59,209 nt of DNA. Source: Ignavibacteriales bacterium (GTDB lineage: Bacteria > Bacteroidota > Ignavibacteria > Ignavibacteriales > SURF-24). Positions 9,744-20,306 of this stretch are shown here, piece after piece. The stretch spans positions 1 through 59,209 of the forward strand of contig QZKB01000137.1 in assembly GCA_003599415.1 (NCBI GenBank). Direction: 5' to 3'. Both the position numbers and the translations under genes were made by a program. Below the pieces are notes generated by a model, which saw only the letters and a list, made by a program, of their open reading frames with translations, was not told the origin of the DNA and did no database searches. Position 1 is the first letter of the stretch. Each line of letters begins with the position of its first letter.

Positions 9744-12248
9744 TTATTGATTTATGAATTCACCATTTTGCAGCGACCAGTCATTACCAAAATAACCTAC
9801 AAACTTAACGCCTTTTTCATCAGACTGAAGAACACCAGAATTATAAACAACTACATCCGGAAAACTAAGATATGGATGAGAATGTTGTGCAAGGTTTGAT
9901 AACCGCATTCCTTCCAAGCCTGTTCCTGCTACAACTGCAACACTTGCAATCTTGCTGTCTGTTCTCGGGCGGATCATTAAACAGGCTAAATCTTTTCCCT
10001 TAATTTCCTTATCGCCTATTTTAATTTTTTTATTATCTATCTGAACAGGTGAATCTTTAAGTAATTTTGTCCAGGCAGAATTTGTTTCCGAATTACCAAA
10101 CAGAACAACATTTCTGTCTTTATATACAGTAGCATCAAATTGTTCATCGGTTATTATTTCGATGCTGCCGTTTCCCTGGTACCAGATCTTCTCAGCATCG
10201 TATCTTGCTTTCTCGTAAGCCCACTTGTTTTCATCTTTGCTGCCGTTTGTACCGTAAACAAAAACGACATTGTTATTCAATACTTCTCTGAAGTTACCAA
10301 GGCGGCCCGGATATTTATTTTCTTCACCTTGTTTGCTGCTTACTTCCCATTTACCATTATTATTATAAAGATAGATTTTATTGTCAGCCGGAAGTTTTAT
10401 ATCTGCAATTAATTGATCATCAAGATTTACGGAAACAGGAGCATCGTGTGTTAACATTGATGCATCAATGGTCATTCTTAAAATGTTGCTTGTGGTGCCG
10501 ACAAACTTTCTGTTACCCGGTTCAAGGTGAATATTAATTCTGCTCATCATCTGCTGTTTAACCTGGTTTAAAATTTCAACCCAGTAATTGCTTGAAGTGA
10601 TGGCAAGGTTAGCAGTGACAAAATCAATTGAACGTACTTTATTGTTATCGGGTACAGAATGATGAGAGAAGAAGTCAAACATTGGCATCCAGTCAACGCA
10701 ATCTGCTCCCGGTTCATCGGAATTATCCCACCAATGTCCAACACCCGGTTCTTCATAAAAAATAAAATCCTTATGGAATTTAGAAAGATTCTCAACCATT
10801 GATCTTGCCTGTTCAGGCGGAACATTATCATCGGCATCACCATGAAGAATATAAATGCCGTTGGGTTTTAAGTTGGTTGTAAAGGCATAAGTATCGCTGT
10901 GCTTTGTTGAGCGGAGCAGCATCTTTTTAATATCAGAAGAATCCATTGTTGGTCTTATTCTGTATGACCAGATGCTTATCCACCCAGCACTTGGACCAAG
11001 AGCAGCAAATTTATCCGGGTAATTAATTCCGAGCTGCCAGGTACCATGCCCGCCCATTGAATGACCCGTAAGGTAAACCCTGTTATTATCAATATTGAAT
11101 TTCTTTTTTGCGATACTGTAAACTTCAAGTCCGTCAAGTCTGCCCCAGTTCTCCCAGTTGTAACCATACGGGCGGCGGTTAGTCGGGCATACAATGTATC
11201 CCCAGTTTTTAAAATTGTAAGCTTGTGCCTGGTTTATTGCCTCAACACCAGCTCCATGTAAACTTAAGAACAATGCAGGCTTTGTTCCTTTTGGAAGATT
11301 TACTGCAGGAGTTACGCCATAATACTGAACGCTTCCGTCAAGATTGCTTATAAATGTTTCTTTGTGTTTTTCGGTTGAAGGTAAAACATTCAATTCAATT
11401 ACAGTTGATGCAAGAACTTCATCTTTTGTGTTATCTTTTCTTACAAGTTCTATGTTGAATTTAATTTTTCCCTGGTTGTTTTGTGAAGGAAGTTTAATTA
11501 CAAACGGTGTTTTAAAAATTGATACCGGATTAATTTGTTTAACAGAGTAATATTCTGGTGCTGAACCTTCACTCCAGGTTTTAATTGATAAATCATTCAA
11601 TGTCTCATCAGTTGCATTAATAATCGGGATGGCACCGAAAGTGTTTGCGGCTTCACCAATAATTATATCAGGTGAAGTAAGATCCTGGTTAACAAAGTAC
11701 AATCCTTTTTTATTAGTATGAATTTTTACTTTTAGAACTCCGGCACGGTTGCAACCGAATAACAAATCATTATTCCCTTTGTTTACTTTCACAGGAATTA
11801 ATGAATAGTCAAACCTTGGTCCCCAGGATTCAAAGTTATCCTGAGTTCTGTAAGGATTGCCTGAATGTGCTACCCCGTTTACATAAGTAACGCTGTGTCC
11901 CATTGCTTCTAAAAGTATGATATCATTTTTATCGGATTTGTATTGCAGGTAAACATAAGCATTGTAGAGAGTATCATTGATGAACCAGCCATTATCGTTG
12001 GCAACAATCTTTTTCCATACACCAACCTGTTCATCGTTAAACTTAAGGGGTTCATTTTCTTTTGGAGCTTCAAACTTTTCTGTTTCAACCAATGCCGCAA
12101 CAACATCAGAAGCAATAACTTTATTGGTGTAGATTTCATTCAGCTTAATCATCAGTCCTTGTTTAAGAATTACAGAATCAGCAGACTGAGCAACCGAAAG
12201 AGTTATCAGGCTAAAAAGTAAAAGAATAGTAAGAGCAAATCTATTCAT
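9744..12248 (-). CDS. Secreted alpha/beta-hydrolase (prolyl-oligopeptidase/CE1-type esterase)
   Basis: An 834-residue protein with a signal peptide (LLLFSLITLSVAQS). The N-terminal ~300 residues look like beta-rich accessory domains (a segment LLEAMGHSVTYVNGVAHSGNPY, then LLFGCNRAGVLKVKI). The hydrolase starts about residue 310 with KPALFLSLHGAGVEA. The triad is visible: GHSMGGHG (Ser near 397), ILHGDADDNVP (Asp near 470) and GVGHWWD (His near 505). A further ~300-residue C-terminal region (YLYNNNGKWEV, VVLFGNSETNSAW, SFPDVVVY) is of a type seen in large Bacteroidota peptidase/esterase-like proteins. Substrate is unknown. Co-transcription with GH92 suggests removal of acyl groups from sugars, or action on the peptide carrier. 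RBS AGGAG is seven bases before the ATG. Confidence 0.75.
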   Translation of the reverse strand: MNRFALTILLLFSLITLSVAQSADSVILKQGLMIKLNEIYTNKVIASDVVAALVETEKFEAPKENEPLKFNDEQVGVWKKIVANDNGWFINDTLYNAYVYLQYKSDKNDIILLEAMGHSVTYVNGVAHSGNPYRTQDNFESWGPRFDYSLIPVKVNKGNNDLLFGCNRAGVLKVKIHTNKKGLYFVNQDLTSPDIIIGEAANTFGAIPIINATDETLNDLSIKTWSEGSAPEYYSVKQINPVSIFKTPFVIKLPSQNNQGKIKFNIELVRKDNTKDEVLASTVIELNVLPSTEKHKETFISNLDGSVQYYGVTPAVNLPKGTKPALFLSLHGAGVEAINQAQAYNFKNWGYIVCPTNRRPYGYNWENWGRLDGLEVYSIAKKKFNIDNNRVYLTGHSMGGHGTWQLGINYPDKFAALGPSAGWISIWSYRIRPTMDSSDIKKMLLRSTKHSDTYAFTTNLKPNGIYILHGDADDNVPPEQARSMVENLSKFHKDFIFYEEPGVGHWWDNSDEPGADCVDWMPMFDFFSHHSVPDNNKVRSIDFVTANLAITSSNYWVEILNQVKQQMMSRINIHLEPGNRKFVGTTSNILRMTIDASMLTHDAPVSVNLDDQLIADIKLPADNKIYLYNNNGKWEVSSKQGEENKYPGRLGNFREVLNNNVVFVYGTNGSKDENKWAYEKARYDAEKIWYQGNGSIEIITDEQFDATVYKDRNVVLFGNSETNSAWTKLLKDSPVQIDNKKIKIGDKEIKGKDLACLMIRPRTDSKIASVAVVAGTGLEGMRLSNLAQHSHPYLSFPDVVVYNSGVLQSDEKGVKFVGYFGNDWSLQNGEFINQ

Positions 12249-12310
12249 GAGTGTTCTCCTGTTATATTCAACCTTATTTGGAATTTACATTTTTAAAAAT
12301 ATAATCCTCA

Positions 12311-12381
12311 TTTAGCTTTATCTATTTAAGCAAGCTAAAGCCGGAATTTTTTTTCTCTTTATCCGTCAGTTAAAACTGACG
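12311..12381. repeat. Two hairpins in the symporter-esterase gap
   Basis: Two perfect 8-bp inverted repeats lie together: TTTAGCTT (12311-12318) with AAGCTAAA (12332-12339), then CGTCAGTT (12364-12371) with AACTGACG (12374-12381). An eight-T run lies between them on the plus strand. Neither has a T-run directly after it in the leftward (transcribed) sense. They may be REP-like elements or an intercistronic mRNA structure setting lower expression of the downstream esterase and GH92. Confidence 0.4.
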
Positions 12382-12419
12382 ACAATGATCAATAATATTT
12401 ATTTTTCTATATAAAGGAT

Positions 12420-14345
12420 TTAATTGTGTTTAACTGTACCGTCATCTTTATGATCACGAACCATAGTTCTAAGCCTGTGCATCATCTCTTTAAAATCTTT
12501 TATTCCACCAAAAGCAAACCAGATAATTATAACGAATGAAGCAGCAAGATTTATATAAACAAATATTTTCCAGAATGACATCCAGGAAGAATCGGGCACA
12601 TCACCGGAAAGATTAAGTATTGTTCCGATTATGAAAACTACTACCCAGATGAAAGTCCATGAGTAAGCGGTAAGATAAATAAACTTATCACCTTTAGTAA
12701 ATTCTTTTCCCATTCCAAGCATTTTCAATCCTTTTATAGGAACTACATCAACAACAACAGTTTCTTCTTTAATTTCATATGCGCCCCTGTGGAGCATTTT
12801 GTCCATGTTAAAATCATCTTTTCTGTTAAGCAGAGAAACAATAATATAAACCAAAGTAGAAACACCCATTGATATTCCCCAGAAATATTGTCCGTTGATC
12901 GGAAAATCCTTGATCATTTGTTGAAGTATAATTCCTGCAACAGACACAACTGAACCAACAATTAAAGCACTCCATGCTGCAGCGGTTGTTCCTTTCTTCC
13001 AATACAAACCTCCAATTATTACAGCGCCTGAGCCTCCGACAAAAATAGCTGCTGTAATTGCAAAATAAAGAAAGATGTAATCAGTCATTGGAAATACCAG
13101 ACTGAACACGAAGATAAAAATACAAACACCAAGAATAGATATTCTTAAAACTCTTAAATGCTGTTCAGGTTCAAAAGCTTTTTTTCTGAACGGCATAATT
13201 ACATCCTGGATAAAAATACTGCCCCATGAATGCATATAAGAATTATGCGTTCCTATTGTAGCCATCACCATAACTGCAAGAAAAGCTCCCATTACTCCTA
13301 CAGGTAATATTTTTGAAAGTACCAGTGGAATACGAAGCTGGCTTTGAATTGCGTCATTACCAACGCCAGACAAAGTCTGATTTACCGAGGCAGCAGTGGT
13401 TGCAAAATCGGGGTGATGTAATATTGCATATGCAAGCACAGGAATTAAAACAAGGAATAACCATTTGGGTATATCACGTAGATTGCCAAGCACTTCACCC
13501 ATCTTTGCTTCGTGTGCACTCTTTGCAGATGAGTTGAATCCCTGTGAACCCTGCCAGGATAACTTAACATAGATAACACCGATTACATTTATGAGAAAAT
13601 ACCAGAAATTAAAATCAGGTACCGCACTGGTTTTGTACGGATTAATTAATGATGCGTCTTTTGGTGCAGTAATAACAGCCTGGTAAACCTGGTCCCAGTT
13701 AACAACAAACAGGCAAATTATAATTATTACAAGGAAAGTAAGATTGGAAAAAATTCCCTGGATAAATTCTGTTATGATTACTGCAATCTGCCCGCCTGAA
13801 AAAACAAAGTATAATGAAATTAAGAGGAATGATGCCATTACTACCGGGAATGTTGGGATGCTTAAACCTAAAAATGGAAACTCAAGTGGAAAACCACAAA
13901 AGTAAATTATGAATCTTGCACTAACTGCGGGAAAGATTCCGAAATTTAACAAGCCAGAGATAAACGCAAGTATACCTGCAAAAATTCTGAAGTTCCTGCT
14001 GTAACGAATCTCTAAAAACTGTGCAATTGTTAATGCTCTTGTCTGGCGGAACCTGTAGATAACCCATCCGGAAACTGTAATAATTAAGAGGACTACTGCC
14101 ATTGTAAATTCCCACCACCTTAATGCGAAGCCTGCCACATAATTCATTTCCCACTGACCCACAATTGTAATTGCACCTATTGCGGCCATACCCTGAGATA
14201 CAGTAATCATATATCTGCCGGCAGTTCTTCCGGCCGAAAGAAAATCCACAACGCTTTTAACAAAACTTTTACTTAGGCGTACTACAAAAAAGAGTACTGC
14301 GATGCAGACAACAACAATCAGCCAATCAATAAGAGTAAGGTTCAT
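12420..14345 (-). CDS. Sodium:solute symporter (SSS/SLC5 family)
   Basis: A 641-residue membrane protein with about 13-15 hydrophobic segments, beginning with LIDWLIVVVCIAVLFFVV. SSS transporters use sodium to import sugars, sialic acid, amino acids and similar solutes. Family features include FLSAGRTAGRYMITVSQGMAAIGAITIVGQ near the start, RALTIAQFLEIRYSRNFR, and GFNSSAKSAHEAKMGEVLG. The extended C-terminus is typical of Bacteroidota members found in polysaccharide loci. It is the first gene of the leftward block and opens the divergent regulatory gap, so it is a candidate importer of a released sugar or disaccharide. An AAGGA site precedes the ATG. Substrate cannot be named. Confidence 0.9.
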   Translation of the reverse strand: MNLTLIDWLIVVVCIAVLFFVVRLSKSFVKSVVDFLSAGRTAGRYMITVSQGMAAIGAITIVGQWEMNYVAGFALRWWEFTMAVVLLIITVSGWVIYRFRQTRALTIAQFLEIRYSRNFRIFAGILAFISGLLNFGIFPAVSARFIIYFCGFPLEFPFLGLSIPTFPVVMASFLLISLYFVFSGGQIAVIITEFIQGIFSNLTFLVIIIICLFVVNWDQVYQAVITAPKDASLINPYKTSAVPDFNFWYFLINVIGVIYVKLSWQGSQGFNSSAKSAHEAKMGEVLGNLRDIPKWLFLVLIPVLAYAILHHPDFATTAASVNQTLSGVGNDAIQSQLRIPLVLSKILPVGVMGAFLAVMVMATIGTHNSYMHSWGSIFIQDVIMPFRKKAFEPEQHLRVLRISILGVCIFIFVFSLVFPMTDYIFLYFAITAAIFVGGSGAVIIGGLYWKKGTTAAAWSALIVGSVVSVAGIILQQMIKDFPINGQYFWGISMGVSTLVYIIVSLLNRKDDFNMDKMLHRGAYEIKEETVVVDVVPIKGLKMLGMGKEFTKGDKFIYLTAYSWTFIWVVVFIIGTILNLSGDVPDSSWMSFWKIFVYINLAASFVIIIWFAFGGIKDFKEMMHRLRTMVRDHKDDGTVKHN

Positions 14346-14732
14346 AAAATTCCTTTAAGGTTATCTGTAGAAAAATTGTTTTTTAATATTGATCCGTTAT
14401 ATTTTTGACCGGAAAAAATAATTATCCGTACTTTGTTTGTAATATCTGTTTAGGTCAATCAAGATGCCTTTATTTATAAAAAAACGATCGGTATTTATTT
14501 TATAGAAATAAACATAACGTTCCGGACAAAAATAGTAAATAATTTAACAGAAAGAAAAACAAATTATTTTTGATTTTTTAGAGAAAATGGGCGTCGCTTC
14601 TCTTTTAAATAAAAATCTCGTATTTTGGTACAGCCTTAGATTATTTTATTAAAAAATATTGATAACAATAATCTGTTTGTTTTCGAAGTCATTTAAAAAC
14701 CAAATTACACTTCATAAAGGAATGAAAACAAT
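14346..14732. promoter_or_regulatory. Divergent promoter region between the two glycan-degradation blocks
   Basis: This 387-bp AT-rich gap lies between the leftward symporter and the rightward GH38 gene and must hold promoters for both blocks. A perfect inverted repeat, TTTATTT (14494-14500) and AAATAAA (14506-14512) around TATAG, resembles the AT-rich palindromes bound by ROK regulators such as NagC/Mlc, and the island encodes a ROK protein. A weaker AGAGAA...TTCTCT pair lies near 14,580-14,606. Promoter boxes are not unambiguous. Confidence 0.45.
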
Positions 14733-17700
14733 ATGAGTAAAAAGTTATTCATTTTAGCCTCTGTACTGTGGTTGAATTATTTCCTGATTGCACAAGATGA
14801 TAATGATGTTCTTTATTCAACCAAATGGATAAATGGATTTGCAGACAGGGTAGCCGGAGAAAATCTTTCATATCATTCTTGTCATCCGGAAGCAAAATTA
14901 GCTTTATTAATTCGTTGTTTCAATAATAATGATTTTATAGAATGGACAACTGACCCGGTTCCTGCTGATAACACGAATAAAATGGTAACGTTTGCATGGA
15001 TCGCTGGTTATTCCGCAGGTACTTCTTCAGCTGATCATAAATTTTTTCTGTATGTAAATGATAAGAAGATTATTGAGTTCTCTACTTCTCCGAAACAAAA
15101 TAAAAAAGATTGGGCCATTGCCGGCGAAAATGGTGCTCAGCTTTATTTTAAATTTGTTAACCTGGATTCTGTTGATGACTTCTTTGGTTATATGCTTTTA
15201 ACTATTCCTGTTGAAATGCTTGGTAGTAAATCTGTAGCTCAAATAAAAGTAAAAGGCGATGCCACAAACAGCAAAGACTGGTACATGACAATGCAATATC
15301 CGTTGATTCCTAAAACCAGAATATCACCTCAGAGAATTGTAGCTAAAGATAAAGATGATAATGCTTTCCAGCAGGTGAAAGTATCAATTGATCATTTTAA
15401 GCAACCTGTTCCTGTAAATCTTGAACTGGAAAAAGAAAGTGTTACTTCAGAATTGAAACTTGGTATGAATGATTTCTTTCTTAAATACCCGGCACAAAAC
15501 AAACCTGTTGAAACCGCTATTAATATAGATATAAATGGGGAGAAAAAATCCTATCCGGTTAAAATTGAACCGGCAAAGGAAATTACTTTCTATCTTATCC
15601 CACATGCTCATGTTGATATTGGTTATACCGGCTTACAGACAGAAATAGAAAAGAAGCATTGGGATAATTTTGAAAAAGCTATTCAATATTCAAAGCGATC
15701 AGCCATATACGGAAGGGATGCTTTATTCAAATGGAATGTTGAAGTTTTGTGGGCAGTAAAAAGCTACCTTGAAACTTTTCCGGAAAAGAAAAAGGATTTT
15801 TTTGATGCAGTGAAAAAGGGTTGGATTGGCCTTGATGCAACTTATACCAATGTAATGACAGGATTGTGCAGACCGGAAGAATTATATCGTCTTGTTGAAT
15901 ACTCTAATCGATTAGAAAAAGAGAACGATATTAAAATTGAAAGTGCGATGATCTCTGATATTCCAGGTTATACGTGGGGAATAGTGCAGACGTTTGCAGA
16001 TAATGGAATTAAATATTTTTCTGTTGGTACGAACGAATTTGACAGAATAGGAAATACATTAAAAACCTGGGGAGATAAACCTTTCTACTGGACATCCCAA
16101 AGTGGTAAAGAAAAAATTTTAATATGGTTGGCTGGTAAAGGTTATTCATGGTTTCATAGCTGGCGTTTAACACGGGATGATCTTGCACCTATTGCTGCGT
16201 ATCTTAATAAACTTGCGGAAGACGATTATCCTTATGATATTGTCCATGCAAGATACAATATCGGTGGCGATAACGGTTTTCCTGATTCCACTCTTTCTGA
16301 TTTTGTTAAGAAATGGAATGAAACTCACCTGACTCCTAAATTCAAAATTGCTACTACTATGGAATTGTTTAAAGATTTTGAAAAGAAGTATGGGGACAAG
16401 ATCCCAACTTACAGCGGAGACTTTACTCCTTACTGGGAAGATGGTGCGGCATCTACCGCAAAAGAAACCGCATTGAACCGTAACAGCGCAGAATTATTAA
16501 ATCAGCTTGAGGTTTTGTATTCTCTTAGTGATAAGAAAAATTTTCCTCAAAAGGAATTTGATGAAGCATGGAAATATGTGCTTCTATTTTCAGAGCATAC
16601 CTGGGGTGCATGGAACAGTATTTCCGATCCTGAAATTAAATTTGTAACAGACCAGTGGGATATTAAAAAATCTTATGCAATAAAAGCAGATAGCATAGCT
16701 CAGAATCTTTTAAAAAGATTTTCTAATGCTGTTAATCCTGAAAATCCTGTTGATCATTTTTACGTTTTCAATTCATCTTCCTGGCAAAGAAGTGATGTTG
16801 TTAAAATTCCGGCAGATGTTCATACGACAGACAAAACTATTACTGATGATGAAGAGAATAAAATTCCAACCCAGATACTTTCAAATGGTGATATTGTTTT
16901 TACCGCTAAGGATATTCCTCCTTTCGGATACAGAAAATATAATTTTGTAAACACCAACATAGAACTAGTAATTAAAGCTGAATATACCGGCAACACAATC
17001 TCAGGCAGGTTTTATTCACTTGGAATTGATGAACTAAACTCCAGTATAAAATTATTAAGCAAAAACGGAAGCAGTATTAATCTTGTTGATACAACAAACG
17101 GCTTGGCACTTAATCAATTTATTCATACGGGAAAGAACGGCGAAAACCCTTCTTATGTAACTTCCGGTAAAATTATCAACCAGGAAAACGGAGATGTGCT
17201 GCAGTCTTTAACATTACAATCGGAAGCTAAAGGTTGTAACAGCCTAACCCAGCAGATAACACTTTATAATGATCTTGATAAAATTGAAATACTGAATGTA
17301 ATTGATAAAAAGAAAGATTATAGCAAGGAAAGCATTCGTTTTGCTTTCCCGGTTGAAATAGAAAACCCGGTTTCAAGAATAGATTTAGCCTGGTCTGTAA
17401 TCGAACCGGAGAAGGATCAGCTTAAAGGATCCAACAAAAATTATTTTACGGTTCAGCGCTGGATAGATATTTCAAATGATAAGCTTGGGCTTACTCTTGC
17501 TACAATTGATGCTCCATTTGTTGAGCTTGGTGGGATGAATGCAGAAGCCTGGATGTCTTCGCCTGATAAAGAATGGTTTACGAAAACTGGTTCATCTTCT
17601 TTGTGCTTCAGTTGGGCAATGAATAATTCATGGCATACAAACTTTAAAGCTTCGCAGGAAGGAGTAACATCATTTAAATATTCTTTAAAAGCTCATAATC

Positions 17701-18044
17701 AATTTGATTATCTTTCTGCTTACAAATTCGGCGTTGAAAGCTCACAGCCTCTTCTTATTGTCTTTAATGATGAGGTAACAAAAAATTATGAGCAGTTGTT
17801 TAAACCTGATGAAAATTCTTCGCTTGTGGTTACGAATGTAAAACCGACTTATACAAAGAATGGTTACATAATTAGAATTTTTAATCCGACTGACAAAACA
17901 AGTTCATCCGGATTTTCATATAAGGGAACAACTGAAGCTAAAGTTTTTTTAAGCAATGGTGATGAAGAGGAATTACAGGAAATTCAAAATCAGATTCAAC
18001 TAAAAGCATTTGAAGTTATAACAATAAAAGTTAAAGAAAATTAA
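14733..18044 (+). CDS. GH38 alpha-mannosidase, exported
   Basis: A 1,103-residue protein with a signal peptide (SVLWLNYFLIAQ). GH38 enzymes are zinc-dependent retaining alpha-mannosidases; bacterial members cut alpha-1,3- and 1,6-mannose of N-glycan cores. The N-terminal ~285 residues are beta-rich. The catalytic barrel starts at FYLIPHAHVDIGYT (about 286-299; the HxHxD motif binds zinc). ISDIPGYTWGI (about 406-416) contains the likely nucleophile Asp, and FSEHTWGAW (about 617-625) supplies another zinc His. A long all-beta C-terminal domain follows. Unlike its neighbours it lacks the shared C-terminal module. It heads the rightward block; the next gene starts 11 bp after its stop. Confidence 0.93.
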   Translation: MSKKLFILASVLWLNYFLIAQDDNDVLYSTKWINGFADRVAGENLSYHSCHPEAKLALLIRCFNNNDFIEWTTDPVPADNTNKMVTFAWIAGYSAGTSSADHKFFLYVNDKKIIEFSTSPKQNKKDWAIAGENGAQLYFKFVNLDSVDDFFGYMLLTIPVEMLGSKSVAQIKVKGDATNSKDWYMTMQYPLIPKTRISPQRIVAKDKDDNAFQQVKVSIDHFKQPVPVNLELEKESVTSELKLGMNDFFLKYPAQNKPVETAINIDINGEKKSYPVKIEPAKEITFYLIPHAHVDIGYTGLQTEIEKKHWDNFEKAIQYSKRSAIYGRDALFKWNVEVLWAVKSYLETFPEKKKDFFDAVKKGWIGLDATYTNVMTGLCRPEELYRLVEYSNRLEKENDIKIESAMISDIPGYTWGIVQTFADNGIKYFSVGTNEFDRIGNTLKTWGDKPFYWTSQSGKEKILIWLAGKGYSWFHSWRLTRDDLAPIAAYLNKLAEDDYPYDIVHARYNIGGDNGFPDSTLSDFVKKWNETHLTPKFKIATTMELFKDFEKKYGDKIPTYSGDFTPYWEDGAASTAKETALNRNSAELLNQLEVLYSLSDKKNFPQKEFDEAWKYVLLFSEHTWGAWNSISDPEIKFVTDQWDIKKSYAIKADSIAQNLLKRFSNAVNPENPVDHFYVFNSSSWQRSDVVKIPADVHTTDKTITDDEENKIPTQILSNGDIVFTAKDIPPFGYRKYNFVNTNIELVIKAEYTGNTISGRFYSLGIDELNSSIKLLSKNGSSINLVDTTNGLALNQFIHTGKNGENPSYVTSGKIINQENGDVLQSLTLQSEAKGCNSLTQQITLYNDLDKIEILNVIDKKKDYSKESIRFAFPVEIENPVSRIDLAWSVIEPEKDQLKGSNKNYFTVQRWIDISNDKLGLTLATIDAPFVELGGMNAEAWMSSPDKEWFTKTGSSSLCFSWAMNNSWHTNFKASQEGVTSFKYSLKAHNQFDYLSAYKFGVESSQPLLIVFNDEVTKNYEQLFKPDENSSLVVTNVKPTYTKNGYIIRIFNPTDKTSSSGFSYKGTTEAKVFLSNGDEEELQEIQNQIQLKAFEVITIKVKEN

Positions 18045-18055
18045 ACTGAGGAAGC

Positions 18056-20287
18056 ATGAAATCAAAATCATTTTTACTTGGCACAATCATTATTCTTTTT
18101 ACATTACAGTTGAAAATTAATTCTCAGGTAACGCTTATCCCAAAACCACGGGAAGCGAACATTACAAGCGGAAGTTTTAGTTTTACATCCGGTTTTGCAA
18201 TTAAATCCACCGGTGTTAGCAGACAACTAATAGACTATACATCACATCAGTTACTCAGGGAATTTGACTTACTGCCCGAAACGGTTGTCCGTCCCAATTT
18301 TCCGGTACTTGAATTAAAGATTGACAATACATTTCTTAATGATAAACCGGAAGCATATTCGCTTAAAGTAACTCCAAAAGAAATCACAATTTTATCCTCA
18401 AATGAAAGGGGAGTTTTTTATGGAGTACAGACCCTTCTTCAAATTCTGGTAAAAGCAGGTAAGGTTAATAATGAAGTAAAAATTTATAGCGGTGAAATAA
18501 CAGATTATCCTCAGTATTCATGGCGCGGATTAAACCTTGATTGCAGCCGTCATTTTATGTCGAAGGAATTTATAAAACGCTACATTGAAATTCTTGCTTT
18601 CTACAAGTTCAATACTTTTCACTGGCATTTAACAGATGACCAGGGCTGGCGGATTGAAATTAAAAAATATCCAAAGTTAACTGAAATTGGAGCATGGCGT
18701 AAAGAAGCTGACGGATCAATTTACGGCGGCTACTATACACAGCAGGATATAAAAGAAATTGTTGCCTATGCTAAGGAAAGATTTATTAACATCGTTCCTG
18801 AAATTGAAATGCCCGGTCACTCACTTGCTTCACTCGCTTCGTATCCTGAGAACTCTTGTACCGGCGGACCATTTGAAGTCGGAATTGTCTGGGGTGTTAT
18901 GAAAGATATTTACTGCGCCGGAAGAGACTCAACTTTTTATTTTCTGCAGGATATTCTAGATGAAGTTACAGCACTTTTCCCCGGTAAGTATGTTCACATT
19001 GGAGGAGATGAAGCTCCAAAAGATAGGTGGAAAGAATGTTCAAAATGCCAGGCAAGAATTAAATCCGAAGGTCTGAAAGACGAACATGAACTTCAAAGTT
19101 ATTTCATTAAAAGAATTGCAAAGTATCTCCGGTCAAAGGGAAAAGAAATGATCGGCTGGGATGAGATTCTTCAGGGCGGGCTTGCAGAAGGTGCAATAGT
19201 TCAATCGTGGCAAAGTTTTATGGGTGCATATGTTGCAGCAAAACAGGGACATTATACAATTTGTTCACCGGCTTCATATACATATTTAAATAGTGATCCT
19301 GACAATCTTGATTTAAGAATTGCCTACTCATTTAACCCTGTCCCTGATGAATTAAATGAAGAAGAAAAAAAGTTTGTACTTGGAAGCGAAGTAAATTTGT
19401 GGACTGAAGAAGCTCCCGAAGAAACGGTGGATAGCAAACTTTTCCCACGTATTCTTGCTTTTGCAGAAGTTTTCTGGAGTAATCCTGAAGGAAGGAACTA
19501 TGAAGAATTCTATAAAAGAGTACAGGCTTCGTACAAAGATCTTGATGCAATGAGAATAAAATACGGAAGGGAAACAAAAGTTTTTACTCCCAAAACATCC
19601 TTTGATAGTGATAAGAATGAATTTGTTGTTGAACTGAACAAAGGTCAGGCAGGAACAGATATTTATTATTCAATGGATGGAAGCGATCCGGATATTAACT
19701 CAATACTTTATAATGAACCGATAAGAATAAACAAATCTGTTACTCTGAACCTGGCTGCTTTTAGAAATAAACATGATCTTGGTAAAAAATTCAGCTTATC
19801 ATTCGATCTGCACAAGGCTTTAAATGCTGAAATTACAATTAAGAATAAATATGATGAACGCTACAGAGCTTCCGGAGATAATGCTTTAATAGATGGTGTA
19901 CGTGCTACCGAAAATCTGCACGATGGTTGCTGGCAGGGTTATGAAGGTGTTGATTTTGAAGCTGTAATAGATTTGGGTGAGGAAAAAGAAATTTCCAAAG
20001 TGTCACCAAGATTTATGCTTAATTCCAATTCCTGGATTTTCCTTCCTGAAAAAGTAACAATTTCAATTGCTGAGGATGAAGATGAATTCATGGAAGAAAA
20101 AACCATTGTGAATGATGTGCCGCAGAAGAATTCTGAAATTGTGCTTAAAGATTTCACAGCAGCATTCAATAACAAACCAGCAAGATATATAAAAGTAAAA
20201 GCAGAAAGCATTAAAAAATGTCCCGATTGGCATCCGGGTGCTGGCGGTAAAGCCTGGCTGTTCATTGATGAAATTGTGGTTGAATAA
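18056..20287 (+). CDS. GH20 beta-N-acetylhexosaminidase with C-terminal accessory modules
   Basis: A 743-residue exported protein (signal peptide ending near LKINSQ). It removes terminal beta-GlcNAc/GalNAc by substrate-assisted catalysis. The order is a GH20b N-terminal domain (about 25-150, VTLIPKPREANI), the catalytic barrel from YSWRGLNLDCSRHFMS through NTFHWHLTDDQGWRIEIK, and the HIGGDEAP motif with the D318-E319 catalytic pair. A chitobiase-C/FN3-associated segment follows (DIYYSMDGSDPDIN, about 540-553), then the shared terminal module (WQGYEGVDFEAVIDLG, WIFLPEKV, CPDWHPGAGGKAWLFIDEI). GAGG precedes the ATG. It is in one operon with GH38 (11 bp) and GH97 (19 bp). Confidence 0.96.
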   Translation: MKSKSFLLGTIIILFTLQLKINSQVTLIPKPREANITSGSFSFTSGFAIKSTGVSRQLIDYTSHQLLREFDLLPETVVRPNFPVLELKIDNTFLNDKPEAYSLKVTPKEITILSSNERGVFYGVQTLLQILVKAGKVNNEVKIYSGEITDYPQYSWRGLNLDCSRHFMSKEFIKRYIEILAFYKFNTFHWHLTDDQGWRIEIKKYPKLTEIGAWRKEADGSIYGGYYTQQDIKEIVAYAKERFINIVPEIEMPGHSLASLASYPENSCTGGPFEVGIVWGVMKDIYCAGRDSTFYFLQDILDEVTALFPGKYVHIGGDEAPKDRWKECSKCQARIKSEGLKDEHELQSYFIKRIAKYLRSKGKEMIGWDEILQGGLAEGAIVQSWQSFMGAYVAAKQGHYTICSPASYTYLNSDPDNLDLRIAYSFNPVPDELNEEEKKFVLGSEVNLWTEEAPEETVDSKLFPRILAFAEVFWSNPEGRNYEEFYKRVQASYKDLDAMRIKYGRETKVFTPKTSFDSDKNEFVVELNKGQAGTDIYYSMDGSDPDINSILYNEPIRINKSVTLNLAAFRNKHDLGKKFSLSFDLHKALNAEITIKNKYDERYRASGDNALIDGVRATENLHDGCWQGYEGVDFEAVIDLGEEKEISKVSPRFMLNSNSWIFLPEKVTISIAEDEDEFMEEKTIVNDVPQKNSEIVLKDFTAAFNNKPARYIKVKAESIKKCPDWHPGAGGKAWLFIDEIVVE

Positions 20288-20306
20288 TTTTTCCGGAATT
20301 ATTTAG

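Noticed and set aside
12364..12381. Hairpin as a rho-independent terminator after the symporter gene
   Set aside because: In the leftward direction it is followed by an A-rich, not T-rich, stretch.
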